A stretch of DNA of 64,000 bases from Collybiopsis luxurians FD-317 M1. Taxonomy: Eukaryota > Basidiomycota > Agaricomycetes > Agaricales > Omphalotaceae. The stretch covers positions 89,287 through 153,286 of the forward strand of contig KN834818.1 in NCBI GenBank assembly GCA_000827265.1, read 5' to 3'. Position numbers and translations under genes: made by a program. The notes under the pieces are model-generated. The model saw only the letters and a list, made by a program, of their open reading frames with translations. It had not been told where the DNA came from and made no database searches. Shown here piece by piece: positions 57,128-64,000 of this stretch (positions are counted from its first letter, which is position 1; every line of letters starts with the position of its first letter).

Positions 57128-57200
57128 AATGATTTGGTCGAGGCTTGAACTAGGGACCTTCTGTGAGATGAAAGTGTTTCAGTATTAGGGCTAGCAAAGT
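57128..57200 (-). tRNA. tRNA-like sequence (pseudo-tRNA or SINE head)
   Basis: Read on the minus strand: TAGCCCTAATACTGA resembles an A box. A 7-base loop ATCTCAC follows inside a four-of-five-pair stem, and then CTAGTTCAAGCCTC resembles a B box. The acceptor arms pair at only about five of seven positions and the D stem is poor. A functional tRNA is unlikely. Confidence 0.3.
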
Positions 57201-57309
57201 CTTCACATTGCTTAATTTTAGTTCCAGGTTCAATCTACCTAAATGGGAACTTGCTATAGCAAGATATTATTTATAGTCTATAAATTGCTATAGCAAGTAG
57301 ATAATTATA

Positions 57310-57740
57310 ATACCATTGTCTGTGGTTGACCTTAGACCTGTTGAAAGAAGCAAAAGTAAAGGGCACATAATTCAACATGGCGAGGATTTACCTGTGCCGG
57401 TAGTGCAGAGAGCCAGAGGTTTGGAACAAAAACAAAACAACTTCACTGAGGTTATTCAAAGATTGTTCTCAATTTAGGAGAATTTGACGATATGGTGACT
57501 TTATTCTAACTGCCACCTGGTCTCTTTGCCAAAAACATGAAGAACTTGTTCCAAATCTATGCCTTCTGCATGGCCAGCCCAAGCCTCAAGGAAGTCTCGA
57601 CAGTACCGGGCCAAGTTGAATGACAAGCCGTGGTTAAGCTGACTCGATCGATAATAATAATCGGCAATGCGCGTTACTGTAGAATGTTCACACAGGATAT
57701 TTTGAGAAAATTGCCGAAAATTTAAAAGCGAATTTTGGTA
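57310..57740. repeat. Duplicated module Y, copy 3 (diverged)
   Basis: Shares CCTGTTGAAAGAAGCAAAAG, GGCGAGGATTTACC, GAGCCAGAGG..TGGAACAAAA and TAGAATGTTCACACAGGAT with 7260-7660. It lies 50 kb from the other copies and just before an R3-R1 composite, as modules do near 15 kb. Confidence 0.6.
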
Positions 57741-58524
57741 CTAAAAATGTCAAAGTTGGAATTTTTAGATGCTGTGTAAAACTGTCAACAGTCGCTTCTC
57801 GCGGACTTGATGCTTCACATGGCCATACGTAACTGTCACTATGGCTCTTTGTGCGGTCTGCGAAGGTGCTAATTGCAGTGCTGTTCTTCTTTTTTTTTTT
57901 TTGACCTTTTGTAGATCTGTTATCCCCTGAGTTAAGCTGAGTGCCCCACTTCCTTGCTGGCAGCATGCCAGCTCTTTGCCATCAGGCTTCACTGCTTTTT
58001 CCATCTCTTCATTGCAATCCTAAATGATTGTAAGGTTTAATTGAGTCACTCATTTCAGGGGGAGAAGCTGCGAGTGATTTAATTTTTTTCGTCACTGCGT
58101 GTCGATCGTTTAATTTGTTAGCTTAAGCATTTCAAAGTTTGTCATAGTAAACTCCCTGCAAGCGTGCATACATTGAATAGGAATGACAGTTATAGGTGAG
58201 TGAGCTGTATATAAATTGAAATGTTTTTTTTTTTTGGTGGTACTTACGTCGGTCAGTGAGCGCCTGTAAATTAGACAACTACATCTGGAACCGGTCCCTA
58301 CATGTGCCGCGTGTTATTTCAACTTCTGTTTCCTTCCTCTTACTTCTTTTGCTTGCTGTTTATCGAATTCATCTACTTACCTTTCATCACAACCTAATCT
58401 CTTGTCTGCCAACCTTATCATCAGGATTTAATGATAATAAACTGACGGCTGAAGCGATTTGGACACCTGTTCCTTCTGCGCCTTGCACCTGAAAAAGTAC
58501 ACACTCCAGGCCTATACTCTGACC

Positions 58525-59600
58525 GCCCAATAGGGGATTCCGTTGATTAATTAATCAAAGGAATTAGTTGCATCCATTCTTAGTGAAATTCTGAAGTTAA
58601 ACGATGTGGTTGCCAGTGCTCCCTTTAATCTACAGCATTTCACAGCCCAAGACTACGCGATCATGTACTGGTTTGGAAGTAGCTCGGTATACCGATGAGT
58701 GTGCGCCAATCTAAGAATGAAGACCCAAATTGGTCTATCATCTCCGAGTTCATAGAATATACAGATGAGTGTGCGCCAAGCTAAGGATGAAGCTACCTGA
58801 ATTAATTAATCCATCATCTCCGAATTCATGCGATTGTATCGACCTGATTCCATTTGTTTTTAGTCGGAAGCAGCTATATTGCTGATGTCTTGCTGATCAC
58901 TAGTGTGCCCATGTTCGAAGGAGCAATTTACAAATGAGGAGGTAAATTGGGAGGCTAGATAGTTTACACTTATTTACCTTCATTTCTGCACTTTATATTA
59001 CACTCAATCTCATTGCATCAATGACAGAGATCACAAAACAGTGAAAACAGCGTAAATTTTAGCGGACTAGTATTGCACCTTTTCGCCGTAAGCCTAACTC
59101 GCCGTTGGTACGATTACCAAATCCCGCCAGCAAGTTGTATACAATTCGTATGCCACATCGTGTATATCCAGGACTGAACGGGCTCAGGGCATGAAGAACC
59201 TCCGGAGTCTACAGGGCTCTACGCATAGGATGGGGGAGGGGATGAATTGTCAATGCAAGTAAAATGCAGAGTAAAATCGTACCCAAAGGAAATCATGGTA
59301 TAGGAGGATGTCAGCGACATTCGACAATGAAGCTTTCTCGTTACGGGATAGTGCCGTATTGCTATAAGGATCTTGTTCATCTCTACAAGTAACTTCTCCT
59401 TGGACTGTTTTCTCAATACTTAAGTAGCGCAAAGGTCAATGAAAGCAATGAAAATAATTTCAAATGACAGACTACGCTACAGTAGACACATAGTAACTCA
59501 GGCAAGAAAAATTCCCACCTCGTCAGCTCGTCTCAACACTAAAGCAATATAAAGAGCAAAAGTCAGAGATATCGAAGAGAAACTTTGATGTTTTGTTTAG
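58525..59600. repeat. Composite repeat part R3, copy F
   Basis: Full-length match to 15012-16050, starting at CGCCCAATAGG. The short segment AATCTAAGGATGAAG...TCATCTCCGA is present twice in tandem here (about 58710-58750 and 58780-58820). Confidence 0.7.
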
Positions 59601-59639
59601 AGGCAGAAACGCTAAAGGTCAACATAAGGTACAGCTACT

Positions 59640-62280
59640 CCGGCCCGCGCTTGTCCGTTTCTCCGTCCATTTGAACGTGAACGTTCATAAACGTTCATCA
59701 GCTTGGACTCAACCCTCTTTTTTCTGTCGCAGTTTGTGTAACGTTCAACATTTGACGTTTAACTCCGTGAAACACAGGCTGATGTGGATACTTTGTGCTC
59801 ACCACGGTACGTGCATCCGGCTTTTTTGTTTTTTTTTTTTTCTTTCGTATTGTCGTTCATGACTGGGTGTTAAATCTTTCGTTGGTAAGATTATGAGTTT
59901 GTCCCAGTAAACATCCTGAAAGCGCACATATCTGGATCGGAAATGACATACTTAGTGCGAGGCATAGTTTAGGTGATCATATGTACGATATAATCCTTTC
60001 TATTCTTCGTACTGCCTGCACCCTTCGACCTTTGCTCTTTTCCCGTTCTGCTCTCCTCACCACTTACATCATTACTAGACCCGACAACGTTACTCAAGCT
60101 TTTGCTCTCAATCCTGCCATACGCTTGAACGACGTGTTTTTTTTAACTCTTGCGCTGTTAGCAAAGCTGTCCAAAAGCTGTCGATCTTACGGACGGCAAC
60201 AGACAAATGGAAGCCTCTAAAGTCATCGAGATGGGAAGACCGTACTCGAACTGCAACGGCTGGACTTGGTGGGATGTCTGATAGGCTGGAAGGGGACCAG
60301 CCATCGACAACAAGTGATGGGTTTGTTGTAGGCGAAGAAGGTATGTTCTCGAACCTCATTTCTCTTCGATGCGTGTTTGACGAATATGTTTCCAGGCTAC
60401 GCTACTCCAATTGCGGCTCGACATCATTGTGTCTTTGCGTTTGACGAGAGCCAGGCTGCCGAGTTCCACTCCGGATGTTATTGCCGCTGCATACACCTCT
60501 CTGACCCTGGAATTGCTCGGGGCCTACGAGATTACTGGATCGAATCTTGAGCCGAAAGATGCGTTGGATTTACCTATCTGGTCCTCCCCAACAATATCGT
60601 CTCTTCGTCCTCTCTGAGCCGGTAGTCTCTATTCCGTCATTTTTCCTCTCCCTTTTTTTGAAAACCGAGCATCTTTCGGTGGCAAGGCTCTGTTCAATTC
60701 GGTTGGAAGAGGCTTCGTTTACTCCATCTGTTTTGCGGCCTGCGTTTTTGCAGCCGTTTTCTCGTCATCATCAGTGGCCGTCTTGCCCTCCAGAAAGCCC
60801 CGAGTGGTCCGATGCATCTGAATTGCATCTGCTATCTGGTCCGGTAATGGCACATTCCAAATTGCGCGCGCGTTGATGCTGACGTCCTCGGAAATGGGAG
60901 TAATCTTGATGTTAAATAGTAAAAGCGATGTGGAGGTGAGCTCATACTCTTCGTTTGACAACACTCACTACTTACCTACATCAATTTAACTGGCGGAGGC
61001 TTCATCTGCTTCATCTGTTACGCTGCTTGCGCTTTCGCGGCTGGTTCCTCTGCATCACCTGCGAGTATCTTGCCTTGCGCAATAGCCCCGAGGCTTCTAA
61101 CTCACCTTGACTGCATCCCCCGCTGAGCTGCTATCCGGTCTGGCAAGGGCACTTTCCAAAACGCAATCTTGGCGCTCGTTGATGCTTGACACCCTTGGAG
61201 GTGGAAGCAGTCCTAATGTTGGAATGTTGCGGAGACGAGCCCCTCTATACTCTTCGTTTCACCACGCTCGATGTTTACCTCTATATATTATTGACAATAG
61301 CTACCTATGCAAACTTCGTTTACTTGCAGTTCCCGGGTTGATATTCGAGTGCAGATAAATCCTTTCATTGCAGCGCTTTAACCGATTTTAACCTGTCCTC
61401 TCGACACTTCGAGTTCTGCGCATCCATGCCCTTCACTACCCCCCCTGATATCACAACTTTCTGTCAACACTCAATACTTACCTCTAACTGATATTGACAA
61501 TTACCTCCTGTGCAAACTTCATTGAATTCGAGTGCAGCTGAACCTTGTCATTGCGGCTCTTTAACCGATTTCAACTGGCTCGACTCGTCCTCCCGACGCT
61601 CCGAATTCTGTGCATCCATGTCCTTCACTAGGCCTCCAAATTCACAACCTTCTGTTCCTCGTTGTCTGCTGTCTGTTTGACATTGACTTCCCCTGATCTT
61701 GGCGCTGCCGTAGTCAACAGTGCATCTAGACATGGCAGGGCCTGATGATTCCAGCGGCCAGGCTGGGAGGAGAGATCCGCTGGTTCTTACGTTCGTCTTC
61801 CTTCATGCGCGAATCTAACTTACGGATGTGACGGCGTTTTTTTCTCATTCTTTTTCTGCTTTGTCGTGCTGTTTGTGATAAAAACCGAAAAACGCGTATA
61901 ATTTGTAATGACAAGTATGCGATGATGGGGTCTATAGTCACTTATGCACTGCCATAATTGCTAAAAAAATGCTGAAAATTATGATTTTTATTATAAATCA
62001 TAAGTGGGTTTTTGGACTATGCTGATTATGCCGCTTAAAAGTGACCATAATCTATCTTTGGTTTTTCAGACATTTGTGAATCATAATGAAGACTGTAACC
62101 TGCGCTCGGGTTTTCAATGCGGTGCAGGTTGTTTTGTGTTTCAGATGAGAACAAGTGGTTGTTCGACGTCTTAGGTCATCAAATTTCTCATTTTTTGGGC
62201 GATCACCATCCTTTTTTCCTTTTTTGTTTCGCATATCAGTATTATCTCAAACGATTTTGATCTTTTGGGCTTCAGATACA
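59640..62280. repeat. Composite repeat part R1, copy F
   Basis: The longest copy: CGGCCCGCGCTTGTCCG start, GTATGTTCTC...TTTCCAG intron, two exon-like blocks (about 60680-60930, 60985-61240), a partial duplication of the CCGATTT.AAC segment (about 61380 and 61565), then a tail interrupted by a 194 bp insertion. Confidence 0.7.
61879..62072. mobile_element. 194 bp MITE-like insertion in R1 copy F
   Basis: TTTGTGA at 61872-61878 is repeated at 62073-62079. Copies B and D have the uninterrupted sequence at this point (GTGCTGTTGCGAATCAT and relatives). The ends carry short imperfect inverted AAAAACC / GGTTTTT motifs. The centre is an AT-rich palindrome around TTATGATTTTTATTATAAAT. A 7-8 base target duplication would suit an hAT-type MITE. 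Confidence 0.7.
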
Positions 62281-62489
62281 ACTCTTAGACCAATAAGAGG
62301 TGAAGGAAATAGTTGAACAAAAGAAGGAAACTTCAATCGATGTATAGAGTATGCAGAACGACAACATCATAAAATGTCAAGAATAAATTGACTGGCTTGA
62401 TTGGCTCTTCGGCTTGCCCACAAGCTACTCCGCCGCCTGTCATATTTGAGTCTTTTCAAACACTGAACAACTATGCTACTAATCAGGAA

Positions 62490-62565
62490 AAATACATATA
62501 GCCCAGGCTGCCAGGAGACACCCCCCCCCCAAATCCTAGGCTGACCAGGCTTCCTGAGGGTAAGA
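62490..62565. repeat. Fragment of the CCCAGGCT element
   Basis: AGCCCAGGCTGCC, AGGAGACACCCCCC and AAATCCTAGGCTGACCAGGC match the left part of the element at 1281-1450. Confidence 0.6.
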
Positions 62566-62621
62566 GTCACTAGTGGTATTTAAGTAGCTCAGGTTGGACT
62601 ATTCTGTGGTGCCTGATCCTC

Positions 62622-64000
62622 CTACACTGTTGATGATGGATTTTCCATACTCTGATCATATTTCAGCAAGTATGGATGAACCATTACATCTCTACTATCC
62701 ATATTGCTCCACAGAGTTGTAATTTCTGTAGACAATTCAGCTCTTGGGATGTGCAGCTGGTTGGAGATAAGTTTCCCCAAAGGCAATTGAGTTGTTGTAC
62801 TATCTGAATCCCTCTGCGTAGAAATCGACGCCATCCCAAAAGGTTGATTTTGCAGCTCTTTATTTGTCACAATAACTTGGCTGAAGGAGCCTTCTGTACC
62901 AAGCCCAATGAATACAATCATCAGTGTGGATGAGATACCCTAACATGAAAACAGTCAGTCTGCAACATGTAATATGGCAACAGAAGGATTCCAAGCCTTT
63001 ACCACAATCTGGGTTAGAAAGCAAGGACTCCCCAGGAGATCAAGGGAATCACTACCGTCGGACAGGACAGGAAATATATTTGTCAGTGTGCACATGAACA
63101 ACGTTAAGGGGGTGATAACTCCAGAAAGAAGACTGTGCAAAGTAAAATCAGTATGACAGTCACTAATTTGAACGAAACTGGGGTGCATACACTGGCCAGA
63201 AGAGATCCGAGCGAGCGCGATCGACTTGTCCAATAAAGATGCGGTTGGTCCGGCGATTCAGCCACCATACCCTTCCGACTGAAAAGTTTATGTCAAAAGA
63301 TGAAGTTGGTTAATATTAAGAAACAATTTTACCTATCAACCCGGTTAGGAGAAGATTCTGACCCAGTGTTGTCAATATATATATAGAAAATAAAGCATCA
63401 AGCTTCTCGGCCTCAAAAATTATCCACATCACTGGAATGCAAGTTCAGGGAAATAATCCCAAATCAAAGATAGGCAGTACACACCGAAGCTTCCCACGAG
63501 ACCCAGAACAGGAACAGCTATAACTGTTTTCTTGGAGTTCCAAAGACGATAACAGCGATATATCTGTGCTGTATTATGATTTCAAGACTAATTACCTTTT
63601 GCTTGTGAGAGCGTACCAGCAAAGCGTCAGAGAGCAACCTTGGAAAAGAATCTACAGAGTTTCATACCAGTACCATAGTTATGACTTACCCGGAGACAAT
63701 GAAAATACTCTCTAACGCAATTTGAAGATGTTCAAACAAACCGGGGCGGAATTCGGACGGAATAGGGTTTACAAACACAGTAGGACCCAGAGGCGAAGTA
63801 AAGATCTGAGCCAGTTCTATTGCTGTGGACATCGTGGCTAGTGTGAAGAAGAGAATGGTTGCCACGACGTAGAACTTTCCGGGTAAAAACCGCCTTCGGA
63901 AGATATATATGCTAATACTAAAGAGCACGATGAAGATGCCTGACATGGAGTGCGTTGTTGACCCATTAGGACAGAGTTACAGGTCGTATCAAGGAAGTTA
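62622..64000 (-). CDS. Fungal seven-transmembrane protein, gene 3 (5' exon outside window)
   Basis: The first visible exon follows an acceptor ATGTCAG at about 63950 and reads GIFIVLFSISIYIFRRRF, so the start lies beyond the right edge. Then come ALESIFIVSG, joined to LLSDALL and IYRCYRLWNSKKTVIAVPVL, VMWIIFEAEKLDALFSIYIL, VGRVWWLNRRTNRIFIG, a variable segment ending CFLTQIV, and GISSTLMIVFIGLG. A long polar tail stops at 62622. RCYRLWN, RVWW and the IVFIGLG helix place it in the same family as the gene at 30.9 kb. Small introns with GT-AG ends separate each part. I did not verify every junction's phase. Confidence 0.72.

Noticed and set aside
1..64000. CRISPR arrays, bacterial operons, riboswitches, prokaryotic origins
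   Set aside because: The sequence is fungal with spliceosomal introns, and no regularly spaced short repeats of that kind were seen.

Overview
The window looks like a repeat-rich scaffold from a mushroom-forming basidiomycete (Agaricomycetes). The evidence is many 40-70 bp GT-AG introns, two NACHT-ankyrin NOD-like receptors, a family of fungal seven-transmembrane (7TM) proteins, an aegerolysin-like protein, and a tyrosine-recombinase retrotransposon typical of these fungi. No species call is possible from the sequence. One 497 bp run of N marks an assembly gap.

Layout. 0-4 kb: Ngaro/DIRS-type retrotransposon (RT, RNase H, tyrosine recombinase), split by a second repetitive element. 4.8-19.5 kb: three copies of one alpha/beta-hydrolase gene, two on minus and one on plus, with duplicated flanking modules (called X and Y here). 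Copy 1 is largely intact. Copy 2 has lost its nucleophile elbow and carries an insertion. Copy 3 has lost its middle. 21.2-25.8 kb (minus) and 41.8-45.9 kb (plus): two paralogous NLRs with the same exon plan. Between, around and after them lie copies of composite repeats (called R1, R2, R3 here) at about 15-18, 27-29, 34-36, 38-41, 51-52 and 58.5-62.3 kb. Fragments of apparent host genes lie among these repeats: an ABC transporter, a cyclophilin and a Harbinger-type transposase. 30.9-32.3, 52.7-54.0 and 62.6-64 kb: three minus-strand 7TM genes. 36.6-37.1 kb: the aegerolysin-like gene with a clear TATA box.

The genes I consider probably functional are NLR1, NLR2, the 7TM gene at 30.9-32.3 kb, the 7TM gene running off the right edge, the aegerolysin-like gene, and perhaps hydrolase copy 1. 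For NLR1, NLR2, the first 7TM gene and hydrolase copy 1, I checked by hand that the exons join in frame. The rest is mostly mobile or decayed DNA. Fungal NLRs act in allorecognition and immune-like cell death, so an NLR/aegerolysin neighbourhood may be a recognition-effector locus. That is inference only; nothing in the sequence ties the genes into one operon-like unit.

The duplicated copies provide internal empty sites. These prove three separate insertions: a 233 bp SINE-like element, a 247 bp LTR-like element and a 194 bp MITE. They also reveal one clean in-place inversion of about 850 bp.
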